NCBI GenBank assembly: GCA_016285265.1
Contig: JAEEQL010000019.1
Coordinates: 1-32,176 of the forward strand
Direction: 5' to 3'
DNA from: Lachnospiraceae bacterium
GTDB taxonomy: Bacteria > Bacillota > Clostridia > Lachnospirales > Lachnospiraceae
DNA: 32,176 nucleotides
Shown: piece after piece, positions 24,298 to 31,295 of the stretch
Layout of the letters: every line of letters begins with the position of its first letter
Position numbering within the stretch: the first letter of the stretch is position 1
Position numbers and translations under genes: made by a program
Notes under the pieces: model-generated
What the model was told of the DNA's origin: nothing
Database searches by the model: none
Seen by the model: the letters and a program-made list of their open reading frames with translations, nothing else

Positions 24298-25802
24298 ACA
24301 TAGCAAGCGCAAAACAGGTAATAAAAGACACGGTCCGCATATATCTCAAGAAGGACGAATACGGAGAATACTGCATTCCCACGGTAAGGCAGCGTCCCAT
24401 CTTCATGCTCGGTGCACCGGGCATCGGAAAGACCGCGATCATGGAGCAGATCGCATCCGAGATGGGGATCGCATTCGTGTCATATTCCATGACGCATCAC
24501 ACAAGGCAGTCCGCACTCGGCCTTCCCTATATCACAACGAAAAAGTTCGGAGACACCGAATATTCCATAACCGAATATACGATGAGCGAGATCATTGCGT
24601 CCGTATACGAGGCGATAGATAAAAGGGGAGTGAAGGAAGGCATTCTTTTCCTCGACGAGATAAACTGCGTTTCCGAAACGCTCGGTCCCTCCATGCTGCA
24701 GTTCCTTCAGTACAAGACCTTCGGACGTCACTCGCTTCCCGAAGGATGGGTAATTGTTACTGCGGGAAATCCTCCCGAGTACAACAGGTCCGTAAGGGAA
24801 TTCGATGTTGCGACCCTCGACAGAATGAAGGTGATCACCGTAGAGCCCGAACTTAAGGCGTGGATGGAATATGCCCGTGAAAGAAGTCTCCACGGTGCGA
24901 TCCTCGCATACCTTGATGTGAAAAAGGAAGACTTCTATGTCATGGATATGTCTCCCGAGGGAAGGGCCTATGTTACCGCGAGAGGCTGGGAAGACCTTTC
25001 CGAGATGATGAAGCTCAGTGAGGAAGAAAAGATCACCATAGACGAAACGCTCATAAGTCAGTACCTCAGAAGCGAGAGAGTCGCAAAGGATTTTGCCGCT
25101 TATTATGACCTGTACATCAAGTACAAGACCGATTACCACATCGCGGAGATACTTGAAGGCAGGGCACCGGAGAGCATTTATGAGAAGATGAACGGCGCAA
25201 GCTTCGACGAAAGACTTTCAGTCCTTTCCATGCTGACCGAATCCGTATCCGGTGACATGAAGGAGACCCTCGTTGAAGCAGATGCCGTACGTACTCTCAC
25301 TCCCGTCATGAAGAGCATAAAGGATATGTCGGAAAAAGGTGCGGATGACAGCGAGCTGCAGGGCATCATCAGAAAAGCCCTGGGTGCACAGGAGAATAAC
25401 CTTAAGCTTTTGCAGGAGCGCGGAAATCTGAGCAGACACCGCAGGAGATCCATTGCCCTTACGATCGATTTCTATAATGACTGCCTGAAGCCGGGTGAAG
25501 GTGTAAAGGCAGAGGACGGAAGCCTCTCCTGCCTTGACAGCTACAATTCCGAAGTCGCGAAATTAAAAGAAAAAGCGATGACATCTTCATCAAGACTGTC
25601 AAATCTGATATCATTTGTCAGGAAAGCCTGTGAAGGCGGCAATGAGCCCATGATCCTTGCGACCAGACTGACCTCGGATACATGGTCCTCAAGGTTCATA
25701 AGTACGTTCGGAAACGAGGACTATGAAAAACTGGCCGGAGATATGGAGATATCCGAAAGAGGCCTGGAGCTGAAAGAACAGATAGCTAAATTCGATATCT
25801 GA
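24294..25802 (+). CDS. MoxR-family AAA+ ATPase
   Basis: 502-aa ATPase of the MoxR branch of AAA+ proteins, chaperone-like enzymes that act with VWA-domain partners to insert metals or assemble complexes. The Walker A is GAPGIGKT (40-47) and the Walker B is GILFLDEIN with Asp121-Glu122. Sensor 1 Asn is in TAGNPPEYN, and the TLDRM segment fits the arginine-finger region. The family's lid domain follows; a long helical C-terminal extension (about 260-500) is larger than in classical 320-aa MoxR proteins and may bind the partner or target. The ATG overlaps the stop of the VWA gene (ATGA) and a leucine-rich-repeat gene follows after 20 nt, so the three form one operon. The target is unknown. Confidence 0.92.
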   Translation: MNIASAKQVIKDTVRIYLKKDEYGEYCIPTVRQRPIFMLGAPGIGKTAIMEQIASEMGIAFVSYSMTHHTRQSALGLPYITTKKFGDTEYSITEYTMSEIIASVYEAIDKRGVKEGILFLDEINCVSETLGPSMLQFLQYKTFGRHSLPEGWVIVTAGNPPEYNRSVREFDVATLDRMKVITVEPELKAWMEYARERSLHGAILAYLDVKKEDFYVMDMSPEGRAYVTARGWEDLSEMMKLSEEEKITIDETLISQYLRSERVAKDFAAYYDLYIKYKTDYHIAEILEGRAPESIYEKMNGASFDERLSVLSMLTESVSGDMKETLVEADAVRTLTPVMKSIKDMSEKGADDSELQGIIRKALGAQENNLKLLQERGNLSRHRRRSIALTIDFYNDCLKPGEGVKAEDGSLSCLDSYNSEVAKLKEKAMTSSSRLSNLISFVRKACEGGNEPMILATRLTSDTWSSRFISTFGNEDYEKLAGDMEISERGLELKEQIAKFDI

Positions 25803-25822
25803 CGCATAAAGCGGAGGAAGAT

Positions 25823-26698
25823 TTGGACAGAGAGACAGAGTACCCGGAAGGAAGCCTGGTATATTCGATAAAAGAAAATGAAGCTGTGCTCGGGGCGTGC
25901 AAGGGAAGATTTACTTCGCTTGTTCTTCCCGAATACCCTTTTGAAGGAGTAAAGCTTACCGTGATCGGAAAGAAAGCTTTCCTTGGGAAAAAGACTTTGA
26001 GAAAGCTGTCCGTGCCGTCATCTGTAAGGAGCATCGGTGATTTCGGATTTGCCCATTGCAGTAATCTGAAGGAACTTGAGATGCCTCTTTGCGAAGCGGG
26101 TGACGGGATCTTCACGGGATGCACCGCGCTTGAGAAGGTTTCTTTTCCCGGAATGTCCGAGGATAAGGCTGCGCTGTTTGCACTCTCCGTCAGATTTTCC
26201 GGACCTGCGAGGCTGTCGGATGTCGGGGGACTTGACGAAGAATGGTTCATACGTTTTGACGCGTGGATATCATCATTCCTTTTACAGCCCGATGATGAGG
26301 GCTTTACCAACCAGATCCTCTGCGGAGAGGAAGAGGTGGGACTGAGCGACCGCGATGCATATATGAGCGGCCAGAGGGTCATAAAGGCTTCGCTCTGCAT
26401 TCAGAGACTTCTTCATCCCGAGGGACTGCTTCCGGGTTATGAGAAGACCTTTACGGAATATATCAAGGACCACAGGCAGGGCTCGGAAAAAGGGAACGAG
26501 AGCTGGCTTGCGGTAAGGGACAATTATCCCGACAAAGCGCATTTCGGCATTCTTGAAAAATACGGCTGCGTCGATGACGGCAACAGGCCCGCCATGCTTA
26601 AGAGCCTGGGTGATGACAAGCAGGAGCTTAAGAGCCTTCTTATGAAAAATGCCGGAAATGAGGCGTTCGACAGATTTTTCTCGGGACTTGAGATCTGA
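25823..26698 (+). CDS. Leucine-rich-repeat protein (BspA-like) encoded with MoxR/VWA
   Basis: 291-aa protein starting at TTG (25823), chosen because GGAGG (25813-25817) is correctly spaced and the only downstream Met codons lie deep inside the repeats. Residues about 30-110 contain BspA/LRR_5-type repeats: LTVIGKKAFLGKKTLRKLSVPSSVRSIGDFGF and CSNLKELEMP, then GIFTGCTALEKVSFPG (segments separated here). The rest (about 115-291) is mainly helical and has no recognised family. There is no signal peptide or membrane anchor, unlike most BspA proteins, so it appears cytoplasmic. As the third gene of a tight operon with a VWA protein and a MoxR ATPase, it may recognise the target or be the client; that is inference. 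The TTG start may lower its translation relative to its partners. Confidence 0.8.
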   Translation: MDRETEYPEGSLVYSIKENEAVLGACKGRFTSLVLPEYPFEGVKLTVIGKKAFLGKKTLRKLSVPSSVRSIGDFGFAHCSNLKELEMPLCEAGDGIFTGCTALEKVSFPGMSEDKAALFALSVRFSGPARLSDVGGLDEEWFIRFDAWISSFLLQPDDEGFTNQILCGEEEVGLSDRDAYMSGQRVIKASLCIQRLLHPEGLLPGYEKTFTEYIKDHRQGSEKGNESWLAVRDNYPDKAHFGILEKYGCVDDGNRPAMLKSLGDDKQELKSLLMKNAGNEAFDRFFSGLEI

Positions 26699-26739
26699 TC
26701 CCGGGAAGAATTATCTGACTCCGGGAAAAACGTTTTTTT
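26699..26739 (+). terminator. Possible terminator after the LRR gene
   Basis: TCCCGG (26699-26704) can pair with CCGGGA (26721-26726) over a 16-nt loop; a T7 run starts at 26733, 6 nt after the stem, inside an AAAAACGTTTTT palindrome. The geometry is poor for a standard terminator. Confidence 0.4.
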
Positions 26740-26803
26740 GCTTTTTTCGCGAAATGTATATCTTTGAACCCCTGTTTTCCCTAAGAAATCGGTATTTTCC
26801 CCC

Positions 26804-26877
26804 TTGTTTTTGGAATAAAAAAAGGTTAAATTAATCTTGTAACGTATGGTTTACATATGTTGCTGAGGAGGGGGAGG
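26804..26877 (+). promoter_or_regulatory. Candidate promoter, 5' hairpin and strong ribosome site of the pilin-like gene
   Basis: TTGTTT (26804-26809) and TAAATT (26827-26832) are spaced 17 nt as weak -35 and -10 boxes. Just after the expected start, ACGTATG (26842-26848) pairs with CATATGT (26854-26860) around GTTTA with one G-T wobble. A long purine ribosome site (26865-26877, GAGGAGGGGGAGG) follows, 5 nt before the ATG. The 5' hairpin could stabilise the mRNA. Confidence 0.4.
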
Positions 26878-26882
26878 ATATT

Positions 26883-27308
26883 ATGGGAAAAGAGATGAAA
26901 AAGAATAGGGGTTTTTCGCTGGTAGAACTGATCATAACTATAGCAATAATGGCCGTCCTCGTCGCCGTTCTTGTTCCTGTGTTCATTAAGTATGTTGAGC
27001 AGTCGAGGAGATCGAGGGATATTCAGACAGCCGATCAGATTAGGGAAGCGTTTCTTGCGGATATTGCCGAAGGCTCCAGAGTAGGAACCGGAAGCGTTGA
27101 AGTAGAGATCAATAATGCGTATCTTCCCGGAACGATAAATGAGACACCTACCGTATCGGGACATGTATTCACACCGGGCGGAACGTTCATGGCTGTATAT
27201 GATGCGAATGTCAACTCCGTAAAAATCTATGTCAAGGAAGATTACGACCACGGAAAGCAGTATGATCTTACCAAGGAAGCGGATATTGAGGCATATAAGG
27301 CAGCGTAA
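26883..27308 (+). CDS. Type IV pilin-like protein (prepilin N-terminal methylation motif)
   Basis: 141-aa protein with a class III prepilin leader: a short basic segment, then Gly10/Phe11 as the peptidase cleavage point in RG-FSLVELIITIAIMAVL. Glu15 is the conserved Glu5 of the mature protein. A hydrophobic helix of about 20 residues continues into an amphipathic helix (VFIKYVEQSRRSRDIQTADQ). The small C-terminal part (about 60-141) is beta-like, as in minor pilins or pseudopilins, and contains GHVFTPGGTFMAVYD. After cleavage about 131 residues remain. It would be inserted in the membrane and polymerised by a type IV pilus or type II-like machine, but no pilus ATPase, PilC, or prepilin peptidase gene is nearby. 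It is flanked by a promoter region and a terminator, so it is monocistronic. Very high expression is suggested by the strong ribosome site. Confidence 0.88.
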   Translation: MGKEMKKNRGFSLVELIITIAIMAVLVAVLVPVFIKYVEQSRRSRDIQTADQIREAFLADIAEGSRVGTGSVEVEINNAYLPGTINETPTVSGHVFTPGGTFMAVYDANVNSVKIYVKEDYDHGKQYDLTKEADIEAYKAA

Positions 27309-27334
27309 GCATTTCCCAGAATTAAGTTAACACT

Positions 27335-27364
27335 CACCCGGGAACATACTTCCCGGGTGTTTTT
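27335..27364 (+). terminator. Rho-independent terminator after the pilin-like gene
   Basis: CACCCGGGAA (27335-27344) pairs perfectly with TTCCCGGGTG (27350-27359) around a 5-nt loop and is followed by five T. Confidence 0.93.
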
Positions 27365-27385
27365 ATGGATTAAAGGAGAGAAGTA

Positions 27386-28612
27386 ATGAATTTAGAACAG
27401 GCAAAGGCTAAACTTGAAAAATACGGACAGATGCAGGTCCTCAGATACTACGATGAACTGGACGATGCACAGAAGGAAGCGCTCCTTGCACAGATCGATG
27501 CAACCGACATGAGCATCCAGGAAAACTGTGCGCATCAGGAAGAGCTCGGAAAGAGGGGAGTCATCTCACCCCTTACCTGCATGGAGATACCCGAGATCGA
27601 AGCAGGCAGGGAAGAGTTTGACCGCATCGGACTTGAAGCCATCAAAGCCGGAAAGGTAGCGGCACTCCTTCTTGCGGGCGGCATGGGTACCAGACTCGGA
27701 TCAGACGATCCCAAGGGTATGTACAACGTAGGAAAGACCAGGGATCTGTATATCTTCGAATGCCTTTTCAATAACCTCAGAGAGGTGACCGACAGGGCGG
27801 GTGCATTTGTACACATCTACATCATGACCTCCGAGAAAAATAATGACGCAACCGTCAGATTCTTAAAGGAGAATAATTACTTCGGATATCCCGAAAGCCA
27901 TGTTCACTTCTTTATGCAGGATATGGCTGCCGCAACCGATTATAACGGCAAGATCTACCTTGAGGAGAAGGGCCGCATGGCTACCAGCCCCAACGGAAAC
28001 GGCGGATGGTTCATTTCACTTGTAAATGCCGGACTTCTCGATAACGTTCACGCAAACGGAATCGAATGGTTCAATGTATTTGCGGTCGATAACGTGCTCC
28101 AGAGGATTGCCGATCCCGTATTCGTGGGTGCAACCATTGCAAAGAACTGTACCGTAGGTTCAAAGGTCGTAAGAAAAGCGGCTCCCGATGAGAAGGTCGG
28201 TGTCATCTGCCTTGAGGACGGCAAGCCCTCCATCGTAGAGTATTACGATCTTACCGAGGATCTTATGAATGCGAAGAATGAAAAGGGTGATCCCGCTTAC
28301 AACTTCGGCGTTATCCTCAATTATCTCTTCTCCACCGCCCAGCTTGAGAAGATCCTTAACGGAGCACTTCCTCTCCACATCGTTGAAAAGAAGATCCCCT
28401 GCCTCGATGAGAACGGAAATCTTTTCAAGCCCGAAACCCCCAACGGATACAAGTATGAGAACCTCGTACTCGATATGATCCATCAGTGTGACAGCTGCCT
28501 TCCTTTTGAGGTTGTCAGGGAGAGGGAATTCGCACCCATCAAGAACAAGACCGGTGTCGATTCCGTCGAAAGTGCACAGGCACTTCTCGAAAAGAACGGA
28601 GTGATTCTCTGA
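27386..28612 (+). CDS. UDP-sugar pyrophosphorylase, UDPGP/UAP1 family
   Basis: Cytoplasmic nucleotidyltransferase making a UDP-sugar from UTP and a sugar 1-phosphate. The 408-aa protein matches the UDPGP superfamily of eukaryotic type rather than bacterial GalU. The nucleotide loop is LLLAGGMGTRLGSDDPKGMYNVG (two segments: LLLAGGMGTRLG and DDPKGMYNVG), in which PKGMY is close to the UAP1 signature. NGNGGWF, EWFNVFAVDNVL and the C-terminal REREFAPIKN also match UAP-like enzymes, where the last corresponds to the uridine/sugar-binding lysine region. Substrate may be glucose 1-phosphate, galactose 1-phosphate or N-acetylglucosamine 1-phosphate; the sequence does not settle it. The galE gene directly downstream on the same strand favours a role in UDP-glucose/UDP-galactose supply. 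The ribosome site AAAGGAGAG is well placed before ATG 27386. Confidence 0.9.
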   Translation: MNLEQAKAKLEKYGQMQVLRYYDELDDAQKEALLAQIDATDMSIQENCAHQEELGKRGVISPLTCMEIPEIEAGREEFDRIGLEAIKAGKVAALLLAGGMGTRLGSDDPKGMYNVGKTRDLYIFECLFNNLREVTDRAGAFVHIYIMTSEKNNDATVRFLKENNYFGYPESHVHFFMQDMAAATDYNGKIYLEEKGRMATSPNGNGGWFISLVNAGLLDNVHANGIEWFNVFAVDNVLQRIADPVFVGATIAKNCTVGSKVVRKAAPDEKVGVICLEDGKPSIVEYYDLTEDLMNAKNEKGDPAYNFGVILNYLFSTAQLEKILNGALPLHIVEKKIPCLDENGNLFKPETPNGYKYENLVLDMIHQCDSCLPFEVVREREFAPIKNKTGVDSVESAQALLEKNGVIL

Positions 28613-28699
28613 AGATTTCTTTAAGAATCGCACTTGACTCTTCCCTTAGGGCATCCGTTAAGGTTTAATAAGCATATGGCAATTCATAAAGGAGGTTTT

Positions 28700-29719
28700 A
28701 TGGGTAAGATACTTGTCACCGGCGGTGCCGGATTCATCGGAAGTCATACGGTCGTCGAACTGCTTGACTCCGGAAAAGATGTAGTCATTTTAGACAATCT
28801 CAGCAATTCCAACGAGAAGGTTCTCGGAAGGATAGAAGCCATCACAGGCAAAAAGCCCGGATTCTACAATGCGGACATCAGGGACCGAGGGGCGCTTGAA
28901 GAGATCTTTTCAAAAGAGGACATCAGTGCGGTCATCCATTTCGCGGGACTCAAGGCAGTCGGCGAATCGGTTGCAAAGCCCTGGGAATATTATGATAACA
29001 ATGTTACCGGAACTCTTACGCTCGTCGATGTGATGAGAAAGCACGGATGCAAGAACATCATCTTCTCATCCTCCGCGACCGTTTACGGAAATCCCGCATT
29101 CGTTCCCATCACCGAGGAATGCCCCAAGGGACAGTGTACCAATCCTTACGGCTGGACCAAGTCCATGCTTGAGCAGATCCTTTCCGATATCCAGAAGGCC
29201 GATAACGAATGGAACGTGATTCTTCTCAGATATTTCAATCCCATCGGTGCTCATAAGTCGGGAACCATCGGAGAGAATCCCAACGGAATCCCCAACAACC
29301 TTATGCCTTACATCACCCAGGTTGCCGTGGGCAAGCTTCCCGAGCTCGGAGTATTCGGAAACGATTATGACACTCCCGACGGAACCGGCGTCCGTGATTA
29401 CATCCATGTGGTCGACCTTGCGATCGGACATGTTAAGGCTCTCGACAAGATCGATGAAAAGTGCGGACTCAAGATCTATAACCTCGGAACCGGAACGGGC
29501 TACTCGGTACTCGATATCGTCAAGAATTTCGAGGAAGCTACCGGAGTAAAGATTCCTTACTCCATCAAGCCCAGACGTCCCGGTGACATCGCTTCCTGTT
29601 ACTCGGATGCATCGCTTGCCAAGAAGGAACTCGGATGGACCGCGAAATACGGTATTAAGGAGATGTGTGAAGATTCCTGGAGATGGCAGAAGAACAATCC
29701 CAACGGATATGACGACTGA
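28700..29719 (+). CDS. galE: UDP-glucose 4-epimerase
   Basis: NAD-dependent epimerase that interconverts UDP-glucose and UDP-galactose in the Leloir pathway. The 339-aa protein from ATG 28700 has the standard length. Key features: the dinucleotide loop GGAGFIGSH at the N-terminus, [11 protein letters not shown], the catalytic Ser/Thr region [10 protein letters not shown], Tyr150 and Lys154 in [22 protein letters not shown], and [13 protein letters not shown]. An upstream TTG at 28634 is in frame, but AAAGGAGG (28688-28695) fits only ATG 28700. TTGACT at 28634-28639 could be a -35 box, though no correctly spaced -10 was found. The neighbouring UDP-sugar pyrophosphorylase and the upstream GH36 locus support galactose use. 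A strong terminator follows. Confidence 0.97.
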   Translation: MGKILVTGGAGFIGSHTVVELLDSGKDVVILDNLSNSNEKVLGRIEAITGKKPGFYNADIRDRGALEEIFSKEDISAVIHFAGLKAVGESVAKPWEYYDNNVTGTLTLVDVMRKHGCKNIIFSSSATVYGNPAFVPITEECPKGQCTNPYGWTKSMLEQILSDIQKADNEWNVILLRYFNPIGAHKSGTIGENPNGIPNNLMPYITQVAVGKLPELGVFGNDYDTPDGTGVRDYIHVVDLAIGHVKALDKIDEKCGLKIYNLGTGTGYSVLDIVKNFEEATGVKIPYSIKPRRPGDIASCYSDASLAKKELGWTAKYGIKEMCEDSWRWQKNNPNGYDD

Positions 29720-29726
29720 TATTATT

Positions 29727-29763
29727 AAGCATCGGGGCAAAACAAATTGTCCCGATGCTTTTT
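29727..29763 (+). terminator. Rho-independent terminator after galE
   Basis: AAGCATCGGGGCAA (29727-29740) pairs with TTGTCCCGATGCTT (29747-29760), giving 14 pairs with one G-T wobble and a 6-nt loop, ending in five T. Confidence 0.93.
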
Positions 29764-29766
29764 GTA

Positions 29767-29775
29767 TGTTATAAA
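29767..29775 (+). promoter_or_regulatory. Extended -10 promoter (TG-T-TATAAA) for the G7-interrupted surface protein
   Basis: TG, one base, TATAAA (one mismatch), 4 nt after the galE terminator and 44 nt before the ATG at 29819. No clear -35. The likely ribosome site is only a G-run (29806-29810). Confidence 0.5.
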
Positions 29776-29818
29776 AAAATATATGTATCTGATTTCTTCC
29801 GGATTGGGGGTAATTTCT

Positions 29819-30744
29819 ATGAAAACTAAAATTGCAATAGCAGTTGGATCTCTTGCTGTTCTATGTTGTCTGGGTTTACTCTTTTGGAAAATGAATTATT
29901 CCGGAACATCGTCTTCGGATTCTGCAACGACTTCCGAAGTCTCTGACGTCAATTCCGGAAGCGCTGAAAACGCAGATGATACGGGCACTTTAGTGGAAAA
30001 TGGGGGGGTAACGGCAACTCTGATTTAAATAACTCTCCTGATAATTCCGAAGAAATTGTAACTTCTGAATCCGAAAATCCCGATCCTGAGCCGGTATCTG
30101 AACCTGATCCTGATCCCGAACCTGTCGTAGCTGATCCTGAACCGGAGCCTGCTCCGGAGCCTGATCCCGAATCTGTCATAACTGATTCTGAACCGCAGCC
30201 GGTGGTTCCCGCAACTCCCGTTTCGATTTCGGCAACAGTACAATCCACCGAGCGGCATGTTGGCGATCAACTGAACACAAGCGATTTTACGGTTACCGTC
30301 ACCATGAGTGATGGCAGCACTGTTAATAATCCGAGCGGATGGACGGCAAATCCGATGACGCTCGCATCCGAATCGAACGTTATCACGATTTCCTACAGTG
30401 GCCTCACGACCAGCGTAACCGTGCCTGCCACAATGGCAAGCATCAGCGCGCCTCCGCTTTCACCTGGGCCTCAGCCCGTTACCGGTCTGCCTGTGCGTCC
30501 GACATCTGAGAGCCAATTTTTCGACTGGGCAGTTGCTAATTATGGCTGGTCGTATAATGCAAGGTTTATTAACGGAGACTATTTTTATACAATAAGAAAA
30601 GGGAATTATGAGGTGATTTTAGTAGTCTTTGGACCGGGTGATTATGATGCATCTGTCCATATTCCTGGAACTGATCAGTTTCTGTATTACGGACAGTACC
30701 TGTCAGATCTTACTGAGCTATGCAATTATATAATGACTCTCTAA
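29819..30744 (+). CDS. Surface protein with Pro/Glu/Asp linker and Ig-like domain, frame broken at a G7 tract
   Basis: Read as it stands, the ATG frame ends at 30028 after 69 aa; past 30001 a second frame is open to the stop at 30744. The two join exactly at seven G (30002-30008): one more G (or two fewer) gives a single 308-aa protein. That product has a short basic N-terminus and transmembrane or signal helix (about 5-24), a Ser/Thr-rich stalk, a linker dense in Pro, Asp and Glu (PDPEPVSEPDPDPEPVV-like), a bacterial Ig-like domain (about 145-210, ISATVQSTERHVGDQLNTSD and DGSTVNNPSGWTANP), and a C-terminal domain of about 85 residues with many aromatics that I do not recognise. The downstream frame shows coding-like composition throughout. 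This could be phase variation by slippage, a recent mutation, or a sequencing error. Codon use is more A/T-rich than neighbouring genes. Confidence 0.7.
30002..30008 (+). repeat. Poly-G tract (G7) at the reading-frame junction
   Basis: Seven consecutive G inside a coding region, exactly where the upstream and downstream frames meet. Such runs change length by replication slippage and are also error-prone in sequencing. Confidence 0.9.
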
Positions 30745-30750
30745 TATAAT

Positions 30751-30773
30751 GGCACCACGTTGTGGTGCCTTTT
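30751..30773 (+). terminator. Rho-independent terminator after the surface protein
   Basis: GGCACCAC (30751-30758) pairs perfectly with GTGGTGCC (30762-30769) around a 3-nt loop and is followed by four T. Confidence 0.88.
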
Positions 30774-30793
30774 CTCAGCTCGTCCGAAAGGAC

Positions 30794-30807
30794 TATTTAT
30801 ATAAATA
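30794..30807. repeat. 14-bp AT palindrome in the intergenic region
   Basis: TATTTATATAAATA is a perfect palindrome between the surface-protein terminator and the 3' end of the minus-strand gene. A small GTCC-GAAA-GGAC hairpin (30782-30793) abuts it, and CGGC/GCCG (30808-30820) forms another. Function unknown; possibly part of weak bidirectional termination. Confidence 0.35.
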
Positions 30808-30863
30808 CGGCAAATAGCCGAAGAAATAAGAAACAAGCAATTGATAAATTATCATTGAATTTA

Positions 30864-31133
30864 TTATATGTCTTCTTCGATGACGAGAATTTCGAGGTAG
30901 TCGAAGGGGATCTGTTCTATGAAGGAGCCCTGGCGGAAGCGTGTCTTGGACGTCTTTTTGAATGAGTCGATATTGTCTTCGAGCCAGATAGGTACGGGCA
31001 GATCGAATTCCCTGCAGGCCTTCTCAAGGCTGTTCATGATCTTATGGGTTCTGGTTTCTCCGGAACCGTCTTCGATCACTATGTCCTTTATCATATGTGT
31101 TTCTTTGAATTCCCTTACCCAGAGTCTGAACAC
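30864..31133 (-). CDS. Small conserved hypothetical protein of Clostridia
   Basis: The only convincing minus-strand protein gene here. From GTG 31133 it has 89 aa; GTG 31163 would add 10 residues and ATG 31094 would remove 13. I chose 31133 because FRLWVREFKE reads like the natural start of related proteins as I remember them, though the AGGTGG upstream is somewhat far (about 12 nt). The chain contains THKIMNSLEKACREFDLPVPIWLEDNI and TRFRQGSFIEQIPFDYLEILVIEED (each broken here as remembered motifs: EKACREFDLPVPIW; FDYLEILVIEED). This pattern recurs in many Clostridia genomes as a hypothetical protein of about 85-90 aa with no assigned function. It is small, acidic at the C-terminus and has no membrane segment. 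It is transcribed away from relQ, sharing the 31134-31295 region. Confidence 0.75.
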   Translation of the reverse strand: MFRLWVREFKETHMIKDIVIEDGSGETRTHKIMNSLEKACREFDLPVPIWLEDNIDSFKKTSKTRFRQGSFIEQIPFDYLEILVIEEDI

Positions 31134-31183
31134 TTTCGTTTGTACCCACCTGTTATTTATCACTACACAGAATTAAAGTGTTG

Positions 31184-31192
31184 TGGTAAAAT
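31184..31192 (+). promoter_or_regulatory. Extended -10 promoter (TG-G-TAAAAT) for relQ
   Basis: TG, one base, TAAAAT, about 104 nt before the relQ ATG. The resulting leader contains a 9-pair hairpin, CCGGAAGGA (31222-31230) with TCTTTCCGG (31245-31253), one G-T wobble, loop 14 nt, and no T-run. A second weak -10 (TATATT, 31270-31275) lies close to the gene. Confidence 0.45.
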
Positions 31193-31295
31193 ATACTTTG
31201 TATGCACATGCACTTTTGTACCCGGAAGGATTTACGTTAACCGTTCTTTCCGGACTTTATAACCGTGATTATATTTTATAGATCGGAAATTCGCA

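Noticed and set aside
23086-24312. 408-aa open frame on the minus strand
   Set aside because: Fully antisense to the VWA gene, no recognisable motif, no ribosome site; a shadow frame.
28634-28699. 22-residue N-terminal extension of GalE from a TTG
   Set aside because: The dinucleotide-binding strand normally starts at the first residues of GalE, and the GGAGG site fits ATG 28700 only.
30762-30965. 67-aa plus-strand open frame
   Set aside because: It begins inside a terminator stem and overlaps the minus-strand conserved protein; no ribosome site.
31044-31262. 72-aa plus-strand open frame upstream of relQ
   Set aside because: It covers the antisense of the minus-strand gene and the relQ promoter region; the translation shows no pattern.
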